Shown piece by piece: positions 8,257 through 17,960 of a stretch of DNA of 53,320 nucleotides; the stretch's first letter is position 1; each line of letters starts with the position of its first letter. The stretch is from the NCBI RefSeq assembly GCF_000285515.1, contig NZ_HE610958.1:379549-432868 (forward strand), written 5' to 3'. The position numbers and the translations under genes were made by a program. Below the pieces are notes generated by a model. The model was not told the DNA's origin and made no database searches. It saw only the letters and a program-made list of their open reading frames with translations. This DNA is from Paenibacillus senegalensis JC66. GTDB taxonomy: Bacteria > Bacillota > Bacilli > Paenibacillales > NBRC-103111.

Positions 8257-11200
8257 TTATCTTCTTACCATCACTTCGGCAGGCGGGGTGAACAAAATAT
8301 ACGTTTCTTCATTAAACTCATATTCATAGTAAAGCTGAATCCATGCTTTTCCTTGAGCAATTCCAGAAAGCTCTGTACCTTCTGCATTGACAGACGCCAA
8401 GTGAGAGGACGACTCCAGCACGCGGATCTTCGCCTCGACCTCTTCGCTCGCTCCAGAACGATAGGTAACAGTCGCTTTCATCGTTTGCGGTTGACCGATT
8501 CTAGCCTGAAGCCGCTCCGGGGCTTCGAGACTTACCGGTTCGTCCGCAAAGCTAAGCGGAAAATCGGTTACTCTGCTGAATGGCCAAGCGAAGGTGACGA
8601 GACCGCGGTGCTTGGAATAATGCATCATTTCCGGTGTCATTGAATTGCTCGGGTTGAAATGCACATTCTGTTCAACAGCCTCCCTCAGGAATTTCTCTGC
8701 ATGTCCTGCCGGATTGTTCACCTCAGGGGGACCATTATGAATGTACACAAGTCCGATTTCCTGGTTTAGCTGACGCACGTTGACCGGCTCCTGCAAGCGG
8801 AAGGAGATCACATAAGAATGCGGCTCGAGATTATGGGCCTGAACTAAATCGATAATCTTTTGCTCGATGTTAGGAGCTTTGATTTCCAGGAATACAGCAA
8901 TTGCCCTGGTTTGGTTCTTGTCCTTCACCCACAGCAAGAATTCTTCCAGTGTAGGAACCTCGACACGCTCAGCCGGATTCACATAGTTGGCATTCAGCTG
9001 CTTGATCTCGGCCAGTGTTTTGTCCCTTACCTTTCCCGTCCCATCGGTTGTCCGGTCGACATTGTCATCATGCATTAAAATGAGATGCCCGTCTTTGGTC
9101 TCCAGGATATCGACTTCAATCAAGTCAACACCGCTCTGCCAGGCTTCCTCAGCAGCCAGCAAAGTATTTTCGGGAACTTGGTCCATTGATCCCCGATGCC
9201 CTCCGATTAAGTGGCGGCGGATTATTGTATTCTCCGGATACACCTGCAGTGATTCGCTTACGAGCTGCGGATCCTCCGTCAGGATGCCGTCGGCACCGAT
9301 CGCAATCAGCTTATGGGTTTCTACATCGGACTCACCGCCGACTGCCCATACACTGATTCCGCGAACTCTTAGGTAATGAACCACTTCTTTAGTTAACCGT
9401 GTATGGTTTAATACAACTACCTGGGCGCCACTGCTGCGAGCGGCCAGTACTATGTTTTCCAGTTGATTCTTATTAACCGGATGATTGCCGAGCCATAATC
9501 CGCCGCGCAAGGAGGAATTCGCTGTACGAACCTCGGCAATCACTTGTGTATCCTCCGATATGATGTGTGCATCGCTTACATCTTTTTCCTCCAGCAAGCG
9601 GACGACTTTATCCGCAGCCGATGAAGTATTGACTTGAATGACCGGAATCAAGCTTCCCTCAATCAAGTCGAGCGCTTCCTCCAGCAGCGGAACCCGCTCG
9701 CCTGCGAACCCGGGAGCGAACCAGCTGCCGGCATCCAGCGTTTGAATGACAGACCATGGGGTTTGATCCACCCGGCCGTTTCCATTCGTAGTCCGGTTGA
9801 GCGTATCGTCCTTCATAAGCACCAATTCGCCGTCAGCGGTTTGTTGAACCGGCAGCAGCACCTGGCTGGCGTCCAGCTCCAGCAGCTCTTCGATTGCGGA
9901 CAATGTATTTTCCGGTGCATGGATAGCATCACCACCATTAGCGATTACCGTCGGCGCAATGATGATGCCCGATTCCGGCTCCCTAGGCATCAGCACGTTA
10001 TCGCTCAGCTCGTGGTCCGGGATACGGCTCACATCGGCATTAGGGCCGAACAGAATAATTCCTGGCGAAGGATCCGGCCTGGCGACGAAATCCGCAGCGA
10101 CATTGTTCGTGTCGGTGGCATTCAACCTTTCAATCGAGTGTCCGTTGTTATTAAATATTGTTGGCAGGAAAGGGGAAGCGCCAGGGAAAGGCGCATTCTC
10201 CATCCAAACGACTGCGTCGATAATTTGCATATCGGCATCATAGAGCAGCGCCTGATCGCCGGCATTGGCCAGACGAACAGTACCTTGCGTCCATTCCATA
10301 TTTTTCTCAAGAGTGGGGACCTCTTCCATCGAATGCTCAAATTCAAAATCTGGCAGGACGCCGTAACGGGCATACAAGCCTTCAGCTGAACCGGCTACAA
10401 CCATAACCTGGTAAGGTTCGATCAACGTTCCTTCAGGAAAGCGGAACATTCCCTCCCCTGCTGCGCCGACACGCGGAAATTCAGAGTCTCCGATATGATA
10501 GCCGCTTATGTCAATCACTTCACCACTTATGTTTGTGAATTCTATATATTCTCCTGTATCCTCGTCGTGAATTGCATCATAGAGAACTTCCGTTATTAAC
10601 AGCGTATCGCTGATCGCTTGACCGCTGAAAGGATGCGGGGTATCCTCTCTAAAGTAATACTCGCCCGGCGTCGGCTCCATCGGCCAGAAGTCGACGGACG
10701 CATCGCCGGATGTATAAACGCGCTGCAAAGTCTGGATATGCTGAACCATGGCTGGAGCCGCATCATACAATACGCCATTCAAGCTGCGTTCGATAATATA
10801 CGGGACATAGTCAATGACCTGCCGCTTGGCATCCATCAGCAGAATATCATCTCCCCCTTGAGCAAGCACAAGGTAGCCCCTGCCCCAATCCGGCGCATCG
10901 AGCATCAGCGGGACACTAGGGTCAAGCCGCGGGTTATAGGTGTTGTGCTGAGGCAGCTCAAAGTCAGCCGTAAACCCATAGCGGTCTCTTGTAATGATAG
11001 CCGACTGGGCCACTACCAGTGATTCTCCGGCATCAATGACCGTTCCCGCGGGAAACTGGTACATGCCTTCATTTCCGTTAGGGGTTGCCGCGTCCCCTAT
11101 ATAGAAGCCGCTTATATCGACGGGCTGCTGCCCGACATTGGAAATCTCAACATATTCCGCCCCATTATCGTTACCTGGAGGGTCATACATAATCTTAGTA

Positions 11201-11331
11201 ATATATAGAGAGGGCTGTGCAATTTCTTCAGCGTATGTTTTCTTAGGAGTAACAACCACAAGACTTGCGGCCGCGAGCATGATACTTAACGCAGTGCAAA
11301 CGGACTTCTTTAGCCTACTTTTGCCTGTCAT
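8257..11331 (-). CDS. exported protein with two lamin-tail and tandem GDPD domains, 1024 aa
   Basis: A signal peptide (residues 1-34, ending TYAEE) precedes two lamin-tail domains (about 42-170, EYVEISNVG...DISGFYIGD; about 243-375, EYIEFTNISG...DISGYHIGD). Two glycerophosphodiester phosphodiesterase domains follow (about 461-690 and 708-930), then an Ig-like C-terminus. The second GDPD keeps the catalytic set: HRG (712-714), PENT, EVD (739-741) and HDD (754-756). In the first, HR is NG, the E.D pair is lost (LLPV), and HD is KD (507-508), so it is probably inactive. The protein should cleave glycerophosphodiesters outside the cell. ATG at 11331 has GGAGG upstream. It is last in a Ugp-like transport operon, consistent with glycerol-3-phosphate supply. 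Confidence 0.88.
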   Translation of the reverse strand: MTGKSRLKKSVCTALSIMLAAASLVVVTPKKTYAEEIAQPSLYITKIMYDPPGNDNGAEYVEISNVGQQPVDISGFYIGDAATPNGNEGMYQFPAGTVIDAGESLVVAQSAIITRDRYGFTADFELPQHNTYNPRLDPSVPLMLDAPDWGRGYLVLAQGGDDILLMDAKRQVIDYVPYIIERSLNGVLYDAAPAMVQHIQTLQRVYTSGDASVDFWPMEPTPGEYYFREDTPHPFSGQAISDTLLITEVLYDAIHDEDTGEYIEFTNISGEVIDISGYHIGDSEFPRVGAAGEGMFRFPEGTLIEPYQVMVVAGSAEGLYARYGVLPDFEFEHSMEEVPTLEKNMEWTQGTVRLANAGDQALLYDADMQIIDAVVWMENAPFPGASPFLPTIFNNNGHSIERLNATDTNNVAADFVARPDPSPGIILFGPNADVSRIPDHELSDNVLMPREPESGIIIAPTVIANGGDAIHAPENTLSAIEELLELDASQVLLPVQQTADGELVLMKDDTLNRTTNGNGRVDQTPWSVIQTLDAGSWFAPGFAGERVPLLEEALDLIEGSLIPVIQVNTSSAADKVVRLLEEKDVSDAHIISEDTQVIAEVRTANSSLRGGLWLGNHPVNKNQLENIVLAARSSGAQVVVLNHTRLTKEVVHYLRVRGISVWAVGGESDVETHKLIAIGADGILTEDPQLVSESLQVYPENTIIRRHLIGGHRGSMDQVPENTLLAAEEAWQSGVDLIEVDILETKDGHLILMHDDNVDRTTDGTGKVRDKTLAEIKQLNANYVNPAERVEVPTLEEFLLWVKDKNQTRAIAVFLEIKAPNIEQKIIDLVQAHNLEPHSYVISFRLQEPVNVRQLNQEIGLVYIHNGPPEVNNPAGHAEKFLREAVEQNVHFNPSNSMTPEMMHYSKHRGLVTFAWPFSRVTDFPLSFADEPVSLEAPERLQARIGQPQTMKATVTYRSGASEEVEAKIRVLESSSHLASVNAEGTELSGIAQGKAWIQLYYEYEFNEETYILFTPPAEVMVRR

Positions 11332-11513
11332 AGATTAGCCTCCTATGTTAACCATAGTCATTCTCTCAGTACTTGCGAATTGAAAGAATACATCCACGCC
11401 ACTCTTTCTACATCACCTCCTAACCTCTATTAAAGACCCGGGGACTTCTCTATGAATTCAAACCCACTTTCGGGAGGTTCATTTCCCGCTGTAAAATGTA
11501 AATATCGTTAAGA

Positions 11514-12341
11514 TTACTTCACGCCTGTACTTAAGAAACTGCTGATGATGTGCTTTTGAACGACCAAAAAGGCAAGAACAGGCGGAATCGAAGCTACCGT
11601 AGCTACAGCCATCATCGGCCCCCAGGAGGTTCCGCCCTCTGCGTTGATAAATAATTGCAGGGCCAGCGGAATCGTAAACATTCGCTGATCATTGATGACC
11701 ATTAACGGCCAGAAATATTCATTCCATACATTAATGAAAAAAATGATGCTGATCGAAACAATCATCGGCCTCACAGCCGGTGCGACAATAAGCCACATTC
11801 GCTGCCAATCATTGGCTCCTTCCACTTGGGCCGACTCCAGCAGCGCTTTAGGAATCGTACGAAAAGACTGCCTTAGAAAAAATACCCCCATACCGTTAGC
11901 CAATTGCGGCAAAATGATAGCCCAATATGTATTGAGCAGGCCCCAATTGCTGAGCAGCAAATAATTGGGGAGCATCGTCACCAGCACCGGGATCAGCATA
12001 CTGGCTACAATAATGTAGAACAGCGCAAACCTGCCTTTAAACTCAAACTGGGTCAGCGCATAGGCAGCAATGATGCTCGTCACAATCTGAAATGCCGTAG
12101 CCAGTGTCGCCACGACAAAAGAGTTAAAAATAAAGCGGGTCATCGGAGTGCTCACCATAACGTGAATAAAATGCTCCATCGTCACTGGCAAGGGAATTGG
12201 ATTGAGGAAATCGCTAAAGATTTGTCCAGTTTCTTTCAGAGAAGTGCTGACCATCCAGACCAGCGGAAAAAAACTAAGAAGAAACGTGACGGCAAGCAGC
12301 AGGTGCCAGCCATTAAACCAACCCGCTAATCTAGTTTTCAT
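11514..12341 (-). CDS. carbohydrate ABC transporter permease, MalG/UgpE type
   Basis: A 275-aa inner-membrane permease of the MalG/UgpE group with about six helices. Seen are the N-terminal segment LLLAVTFLLSFFPLVWMVSTSL, NWGLLNTYWAIILPQLANG, and the EAA loop ALLESAQVEGANDWQRMWLIV that docks on the ATPase. It starts at 12341, overlapping the end of the upstream permease gene by 11 bases, so translation is probably coupled. Together with its partner it forms the channel. The substrate is not readable from the permease; the neighbouring GDPD suggests glycerol-3-phosphate or a glycerophosphodiester, which is an inference. Confidence 0.92.
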   Translation of the reverse strand: MKTRLAGWFNGWHLLLAVTFLLSFFPLVWMVSTSLKETGQIFSDFLNPIPLPVTMEHFIHVMVSTPMTRFIFNSFVVATLATAFQIVTSIIAAYALTQFEFKGRFALFYIIVASMLIPVLVTMLPNYLLLSNWGLLNTYWAIILPQLANGMGVFFLRQSFRTIPKALLESAQVEGANDWQRMWLIVAPAVRPMIVSISIIFFINVWNEYFWPLMVINDQRMFTIPLALQLFINAEGGTSWGPMMAVATVASIPPVLAFLVVQKHIISSFLSTGVK

Positions 12342-13215
12342 AATGCACCCTCCGTTCCATCACAAAGGCTTGTAAAACGATCAAGCCGCTGAATACGATG
12401 AACGTCAAGACGGCAACAGCGGAAGCCAAACCACTTCTAAAGTATTGGAAAGCATATTGGTACACCGTAAACACCAAGTGGGTAGAAGCCTGATCCGGGC
12501 CTCCATTTGTCAGCATTTGAATCGGAACGAAAGACCATTGAATGCCCAGTACTACGGTAATAACAAAAACAAACATGATCGTTCCGCTGGCCAAAGGGAT
12601 ATAAATTCTGCGGATCAGCCCCATATTGCTGCTTACTCCGTCAATCCTGGCCGCTTCCACAATATCTTGGGGAACGGATAAGATCCCGGACAGCAGCAAG
12701 ATAAAATGGTAACCGAACGTTTTCCAAGACGTAATGATAACAACCGAGATAAGGGCCCATTTGGGATCCGAAAGCCAATTTATTCCTGAAACTCCTAGAA
12801 GCTGCAAAAGATTGTTGACCGACCCGCTTATCGGGTTAAACAGCCATAAGAACACGATCGAGGCTACCGCCAGGGAAAGCACGGTTGGAACGAAGATGGC
12901 ACTTTTATAAAAGCCTTGCAGCTTCCCGCGTACCTGGGTAACGGCATAAGCTGCAAAAAACGGCACAACAAGCAATAACAGAACTAGCAGGACCGTGTAC
13001 ACTCCTGTATTCCATACCGATTTCCAGAATTCGGAGCTGGCCAACAAATTTTGATAGTTGTCCAAGCCGACAAATCTGCGATTAGGGCTCACCATATTCC
13101 AGCTGAAAAAACTGATTTCCAGCGATTTAAACAAAGGGTAGTAGATAAAAACAGCAATAGGAATAACAGCAGGGGCCAAATAAATATATGGCTTCAGTTT
13201 GTTATATAGGGTCAT
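12331..13215 (-). CDS. carbohydrate ABC transporter permease, MalF/UgpA type
   Basis: A 294-aa permease of the MalF/UgpA group. It begins with an N-terminal helix (IYLAPAVIPIAVFIYYPLF) and FVGLDNYQNLL, typical of the family, and carries the ATPase-docking loop VPQDIVEAARIDGVSSNMGLIRRI (about residues 180-203). The ATG at 13215 shares one base with the TAA stop of the upstream epimerase gene, giving tight coupling. It pairs with the 11514-12341 permease. No ATP-binding subunit is encoded nearby, so a shared MsmX/UgpC-like ATPase is expected. Confidence 0.92.
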   Translation of the reverse strand: MTLYNKLKPYIYLAPAVIPIAVFIYYPLFKSLEISFFSWNMVSPNRRFVGLDNYQNLLASSEFWKSVWNTGVYTVLLVLLLLVVPFFAAYAVTQVRGKLQGFYKSAIFVPTVLSLAVASIVFLWLFNPISGSVNNLLQLLGVSGINWLSDPKWALISVVIITSWKTFGYHFILLLSGILSVPQDIVEAARIDGVSSNMGLIRRIYIPLASGTIMFVFVITVVLGIQWSFVPIQMLTNGGPDQASTHLVFTVYQYAFQYFRSGLASAVAVLTFIVFSGLIVLQAFVMERRVHYEN

Positions 13216-14021
13216 TATCTGTTTCCTGTCTTTCTCAGCTTTTGTTCCAATTGAGCAGCGTGGGCCAACACAATGTCAGTCCGCGTCCCTATTTGATATT
13301 CAAGAATATAAGCCGGTTCCTGCTCCAGCCGCTCCAGCTTCTCCCAGATCGGCTCCCACTGTACCGTTCCGTCTCCCATTGGCAAATGCTCATCATAAGC
13401 CCCATGATTATCGTGCAGATGGATAGCCGTTAGCCTCGAGTCCAATCGCTCAATTAATCGCGGAATATCCCAGTTATTAATGTGTGCATGCCCAATATCC
13501 AACAGCGCATCGATCTCCGGGATTTCGTCGAACAGCTCAACGAATTCATCGGGATTAAACAGCGCACAGTCATGAAACCCAACGTTCTCAACCATCACCT
13601 TGACCCCGAGGCGTTCACCCAATTGGCCGAGCTGCCTCAAATAGTGCTTAGAGCACGCCTGGGCCCCCTCCCGGTCATAGATAGGCGTGGATTGCAGATT
13701 GGGATGAATAACTGCATGCTTCGCCCCAATCTTCGCCGACCAGAGGAGCGCCTGCTGATAAACTTCATAAGAATATTGGGAAAGAGTCCGGTAACGGGGC
13801 GAAGCCAAATTCAAGTCAAATATCGGAGTATGTACACTTATGGGTCCGGTATGCTTTGCCAAAGCCGGTATCTCTTGCGACCATTCCGATGGATGATTGG
13901 CCCACTGCACTCCCTCTGTCACCCATTCCACCCCTCCTTGCCATTGCTCTAAAAAAGCATTTAGCTGGGCTTCGTCTTTCATATATGGGAGCAAATTGAT
14001 ATAAATAGACATGATCTTCAC
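13215..14021 (-). CDS. sugar phosphate isomerase/epimerase (AP endonuclease 2-like TIM barrel), 268 aa
   Basis: A xylose-isomerase-like TIM barrel protein. Metal-site motifs in order are HTPIFDLNL, HAVIHPN, VMVENVGF, ALLDIGHAHINN, AIHLHDNHGAYDEHLPMGDG and AYILEYQIG. These match sugar phosphate isomerase/epimerase proteins; the actual substrate is unknown. Its place between a binding protein and the permease genes suggests it handles the imported compound or a product of it. The start at 14021 gives MKIMSIYINL, with AAGGAGTG upstream. The stop overlaps the next start by one base. Confidence 0.85.
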   Translation of the reverse strand: MKIMSIYINLLPYMKDEAQLNAFLEQWQGGVEWVTEGVQWANHPSEWSQEIPALAKHTGPISVHTPIFDLNLASPRYRTLSQYSYEVYQQALLWSAKIGAKHAVIHPNLQSTPIYDREGAQACSKHYLRQLGQLGERLGVKVMVENVGFHDCALFNPDEFVELFDEIPEIDALLDIGHAHINNWDIPRLIERLDSRLTAIHLHDNHGAYDEHLPMGDGTVQWEPIWEKLERLEQEPAYILEYQIGTRTDIVLAHAAQLEQKLRKTGNR

Positions 14022-14136
14022 ACTCCTTAAATTTGATATAGAAATAGCAGTTTTCCAGATCTTGTGAAGCAGGATTCACAGAAAGCACTCTTTAGTAAAC
14101 AACCGCCAAGAATTCAGCATAGATTGAATTGGATCA

Positions 14137-14166
14137 CCGGAGGCTGGGCCATTCACGCAGCTCCGG
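14137..14166 (-). other. intercistronic stem-loop behind the binding-protein gene
   Basis: CCGGAGGCTG (14137-14146) pairs with CAGCTCCGG (14158-14166) with one bulge and no T-run. Such stems after binding-protein genes commonly protect the upstream mRNA and lower expression of the following permease genes. The placement fits; the effect is an inference. Confidence 0.5.
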
Positions 14167-14198
14167 CGACCCCTAATTCACCTTCCAAGGGCTGCCGC

Positions 14199-15578
14199 TT
14201 AGTCTAATAATGCTCTAATCCGTTCCGCCGCTCGGGTTAAGGCTTCCTCTGCGGTGGCCGAACCAGTCAGCACCTGATCCCGCGCATCGATTAATGCCTG
14301 CTCCGCCTGCAGGCCATTCTCCCCTGGGAAATTAGCCCACTGGACAGTGGAATCTTTTTGCGCAATAGCCGCCTGCATTAACGGATTGGAATCTAGGAAG
14401 GGCTTCAAGCCGTTAGGATCATCCGCTACGCCTTCACGCGGCGGCAGATAGCCGGTGCCCTCCACCCAGCGGGTCAAGGCTTCAGGAGATTGCAAATATT
14501 TAATAAATTCCCAGGAAGCCCGTTGTCTGTCCTGATCTTGTGCAAACACGACCAATGAGTTACCCCCTGCGGGGATCGATCTAGGTTTGTCTCCAAATGT
14601 CGGAGAAGTTGTAGTTCTTAAATCAAAGTTACTCTGCTCCACAATTCCGCTCATTCTTCCGATCGTCGTATAGTACATGGCCACTCTGCCGTTACCAAAC
14701 GCTTGCTGCCCTTCTTCTTGTCTGGCATGGAATGCCAACCCTTCAGAGACCAAATCTCCCATCATTTGAAACACTTCAATCACTTCCGGAGAATCTACGA
14801 CTACTTTTAATTCACCGTTCTCTTCCTCCAGCCAGTTTCCTCCGTTCGATCTGACCAAAGCGAATTGCGCCCAGTTATCCGGCGGCTCTTGTATGTACAG
14901 ACCATAATTGCCGGTTTGCTTTTTGATCATTTCACTGAGTTCAATGACTTCATCCCAGGTTTGAGGAGGGGTATCCGGATTCCATCCCGCTTCCTGCAGC
15001 ATATCAGCGTTATAATATAGCACCGGATTACTAAGTCCATAGGACAAACCAACAATAGTACCGTCATCTGCTTTACTTAATTCCACAATGTTTGGAAGGA
15101 AATGATCCTCAATAAAATTAGGTTCTTCCGAATCTAACGCAGCTACATCCTTAATCGGGGTATATGGAAGATTGCCGTTTACATAGGTTAGGTAGTTGTA
15201 ACCCATCATCACTACGTCAGGAGGATTTCCGCCAGCAATAGCAGCCTGGGCCTGCTGAATTATTCCTTGATATTGGTTGGGAATATATCTGCCCTCTACC
15301 GTAATGTTTTTGTCATTGGTTTCATTAAAGGAATCAATAATGGCTTGAACTTGAGTCCCTCCCCAATCATTGGAATTCACATGCCAATACTCAATAGTGA
15401 TTGGAGCTGATTCGCCTGAACCATTGCTTCCACCGCCAGCACCATCTCCGGATCCACCAGCTCCGCCGGAGCCTCCACTCCCACCGGATCCACCGTTTGT
15501 ACTCGAAGAGCACCCCACAACTGCCAGCAGCACAATCAACAACATTAAGAATAATGGACGATGCTTAGGCTTTTTCAC
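14199..15578 (-). CDS. extracellular solute-binding lipoprotein, UgpB/MalE type, 459 aa
   Basis: A family 1 solute-binding lipoprotein. The signal peptide LFLMLLIVLLAVVGC ends in a lipobox cysteine (residue 23). A Gly/Ser linker (about 26-55) follows, then a typical binding-protein fold (ITIEYWHVNS, AAIAGGNPPDVVMMGYN, GNSLVVFAQDQDRQRASWEF). The start is GTG at 15578, with AGGGAGGG eight bases upstream. It is first in the unit 15578 to 8257 and would deliver the substrate to the two permeases. A cre-like site lies 35-50 bases upstream. The glycine linker is unusually long and low in complexity. The ligand is unknown. Confidence 0.92.
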   Translation of the reverse strand: MKKPKHRPLFLMLLIVLLAVVGCSSSTNGGSGGSGGSGGAGGSGDGAGGGSNGSGESAPITIEYWHVNSNDWGGTQVQAIIDSFNETNDKNITVEGRYIPNQYQGIIQQAQAAIAGGNPPDVVMMGYNYLTYVNGNLPYTPIKDVAALDSEEPNFIEDHFLPNIVELSKADDGTIVGLSYGLSNPVLYYNADMLQEAGWNPDTPPQTWDEVIELSEMIKKQTGNYGLYIQEPPDNWAQFALVRSNGGNWLEEENGELKVVVDSPEVIEVFQMMGDLVSEGLAFHARQEEGQQAFGNGRVAMYYTTIGRMSGIVEQSNFDLRTTTSPTFGDKPRSIPAGGNSLVVFAQDQDRQRASWEFIKYLQSPEALTRWVEGTGYLPPREGVADDPNGLKPFLDSNPLMQAAIAQKDSTVQWANFPGENGLQAEQALIDARDQVLTGSATAEEALTRAAERIRALLD

Positions 15579-15612
15579 TCGTTGAACCCTCCCTAAAATT
15601 AATAATTTTATA

Positions 15613-15626
15613 ATAAAGCGCTTTCA
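15613..15626 (-). promoter_or_regulatory. cre-like site (CcpA) before the binding-protein gene
   Basis: On the minus strand the sequence is TGAAAGCGCTTTAT, which fits TGWAANCGNTNWCA at 12 of 14 positions and has a perfect AAAGCGCTTT core. It lies 35 bases upstream of the start codon, so glucose repression of the transport operon is likely. Confidence 0.65.
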
Positions 15627-15822
15627 TGTTATGTGCTCTAAGTTGTTAATTATCCTTATTTCAGAATTCCACCCTCCCTCGCTCAAATCTGCTCATTTAT
15701 GTGCCATTACGCACAATTGACAACGGCATCGCACCACAATAATACATCTTTACCAATTACCCGTCAACAAACTCTGAACAGAATTTACATAAAATCAATC
15801 AAAAATGAGCCTATTCTCCTAC

Positions 15823-15836
15823 TGTAAGCGTTTTAT
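15823..15836. promoter_or_regulatory. second cre-like site
   Basis: TGTAAGCGTTTTAT matches the cre consensus at 12 of 14 positions. It lies about 245 bases upstream of the binding-protein gene in AT-rich DNA. A second CcpA contact far upstream of the same operon is possible; by itself the match could be chance. Confidence 0.4.
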
Positions 15837-16094
15837 TTGCTTGTTTTTATTAATTTATTGATTATTTAGGCTTGAATCAGGTGAGATAAGTGGTAAGAGC
15901 TCCATGGATGCGACTCTAAACTTCTTGCATGATTGGAAATTGAGGAAAATGGTGGGGGGGCTTTCTGCTGGGGGTAAAAGTACGAAAAAAAGTGAACAAA
16001 AGGGGGAAATACAAATTTCGCATTCCCTGACCTTCTATCCACTTCAGAACTAAAGGCTTAGTTCAAACAATTGGCCAATCAGCCCCGTTAGGCC
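15837..16094. other. intergenic region, nothing recognised
   Basis: The DNA between the distal cre-like site and the end of the radical SAM gene shows purine-rich runs (a G-run at 15954-15960 and a GGGGGAAA stretch near 16000). I see no gene, clear terminator or repeat. Confidence 0.4.
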
Positions 16095-17861
16095 TTACCG
16101 GGCAATTACTTCCATAGGTACGGAGTAAAAGGACGGCCTGGCGCCGGCCGGCGGGAAATATACAATAAGCAAGCTTGATCCTTCTTCCAGCTCATTAATT
16201 CGCCCTTCTGCATCTGCATCGTTTACCAGCTTAAAAGGCAGCACCTCAAGCACAGTGTGCTTATGAAGCTCTTTCTCATCCAAATGAAGCTGTGCAAACT
16301 GCGGTGAAACAAGATAAGGATCGTCAGCCAGCTTTCTCATCCAGGCTCCCTGCTCGCTTTTATCCAAAGTCACCGGCCACCACACTTTACGCGGCTTATA
16401 CTTGTGATTACCGAAGTAGTCCAGCTTCATTAAAGCCGTAATCCGCTGCAGCCCTGACGTGTTGCGGCTGAGCAAAAACTGATGGAGCCGGGTAAACAGA
16501 TCCTCCAGCTGTTGACCGATCTTTTGCCAGCCCTGCTGCTCCCAGTAGTCGCCAAACTCCTGGAAAAAATCAAAAGGGCTGGCAAACACGTGCTCGATTA
16601 AATAGCGGACAGTACGATCGAGACGATGAGCGTTCCAATATTTCTCGAGTACATCTTCTACCCGCTTAATCCGGACAATGTCCGCAAACGGCAGAATAGA
16701 GTTGCCGAGAATTTCATAGGGAGCCTTGTCCATGTAGACGTACCCGTATTTGTCGGCATCGTGACGCAGACCTGTGCCTCGCAGCATTTTCAGAAATCCC
16801 AGCTGCAGCTCTTCAGGGCCTAGGGCAAACACATCATTAAAGGTTTTGCGGAAGGAGGCGTAGTCTTCCTCCGGCAGTCCGGCGATCAGATCCAGATGCT
16901 GGTCTATCTTGCCGCTTTCCTTAATCATCGTTACGGTTCTCGCCAGCTTGGTGAAATTTTGTCTTCTCTTGACCAGCTCGTTAGTAAGGTCATTAGTCGA
17001 TTGGACCCCAATTTCAAATCGGAAAATTCCGGCAGGTGCATGCTCGGCCAGAAATTCCAGCACTTCCGGACGCATAATATCCGCAGTGATTTCAAACTGA
17101 AATACACAGCCTTGATGGTTATCTATAAGAAATTGAAAGATTTCCATTGCGTAATCTCTTTTAATATTAAACGTCCGATCAACAAATTTAATCAGCTTGG
17201 CACCAGAATTTATTAAATAAAGTAAATCCTGCTTCGTGCGCTCCATCTCAAAATAGCGGACACCGACTTCAATGCTGGACAGGCAAAATTGACAGCTGAA
17301 CGGACAGCCCCGGCTCGTCTCGAAGTAGACGACCCGCTTGCCTAGCTCCGCATGGTCCTCCTCGAAACGGTAGGGAGAAGGAAGCTCTTGCAAATTAAGC
17401 TTCGGCCGACCCGGATTGAGGATGATCTCTTCTCCTTTGCGGTAAGCCAGTCCGTAAACAAAATGATACTTCTGACTGGACGATAGTTCGGTCAGCAAAT
17501 GATGGAAGGTTTCTTCCCCTTCCCCCATTACAATGAAGTCTGCTTCAGGAAGACGCTGCATCCAGTATTCCGTATCGTACGAAACCTCCGGTCCTCCGAG
17601 AACAATTTTCAGCTGAGGCATAATTTTTTTGATCATGCGGATGATGGTCACGGTCTCTTCAATATTCCAAATATAGCAAGAAAAGCCGAGTACATCAGGC
17701 TTTCTCTGATATAAATCAGAGACGATATTCATCGCCGGATCTTTAATCGTGTATTCGGCCATATCTACTTTGAAGTCCGGCTCGCAATACGCTTTTAAAC
17801 AGCGCAGCGCCAGGCAGGTGTGAATATATTTGGCATTTAACGTAGCCACCAGCACGTTCAT
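16095..17861 (-). CDS. B12-binding-domain radical SAM protein (DUF4080 type), 588 aa
   Basis: An N-terminal cobalamin-binding-like domain (MNVLVATLNAKYIHTCLALR; VLGFSCYIWN; VLGGPEVSYD; GEGEETF) precedes a radical SAM domain with the cluster cysteines in TSRGCPFSCQFCLSS (about 186-200). A C-terminal DUF4080-like region follows. These anaerobic-type enzymes modify or methylate unknown substrates. The start is put at the ATG at 17861, with AGAGGG nine bases upstream. The open frame continues to 17993, but that extension reads MYAKNR... and lies in hairpin-repeat DNA (17961-17994), so it is not part of the protein. No partner gene suggests a pathway. Confidence 0.88.
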   Translation of the reverse strand: MNVLVATLNAKYIHTCLALRCLKAYCEPDFKVDMAEYTIKDPAMNIVSDLYQRKPDVLGFSCYIWNIEETVTIIRMIKKIMPQLKIVLGGPEVSYDTEYWMQRLPEADFIVMGEGEETFHHLLTELSSSQKYHFVYGLAYRKGEEIILNPGRPKLNLQELPSPYRFEEDHAELGKRVVYFETSRGCPFSCQFCLSSIEVGVRYFEMERTKQDLLYLINSGAKLIKFVDRTFNIKRDYAMEIFQFLIDNHQGCVFQFEITADIMRPEVLEFLAEHAPAGIFRFEIGVQSTNDLTNELVKRRQNFTKLARTVTMIKESGKIDQHLDLIAGLPEEDYASFRKTFNDVFALGPEELQLGFLKMLRGTGLRHDADKYGYVYMDKAPYEILGNSILPFADIVRIKRVEDVLEKYWNAHRLDRTVRYLIEHVFASPFDFFQEFGDYWEQQGWQKIGQQLEDLFTRLHQFLLSRNTSGLQRITALMKLDYFGNHKYKPRKVWWPVTLDKSEQGAWMRKLADDPYLVSPQFAQLHLDEKELHKHTVLEVLPFKLVNDADAEGRINELEEGSSLLIVYFPPAGARPSFYSVPMEVIAR

Positions 17862-17960
17862 GTTCGAAGTCCCTCTTTTTTCTGTAAAATTCAATCGTAC
17901 AAGCTTTCCGCTCATTCCTCTTATTCTACCTTGAAACGGCTGCCTTGACAAAAAAACGGA

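Noticed and set aside
9634-10389. Plus-strand 251-codon open frame
   Set aside because: It is the shadow of the lamin-tail/GDPD gene, with no recognisable domain.
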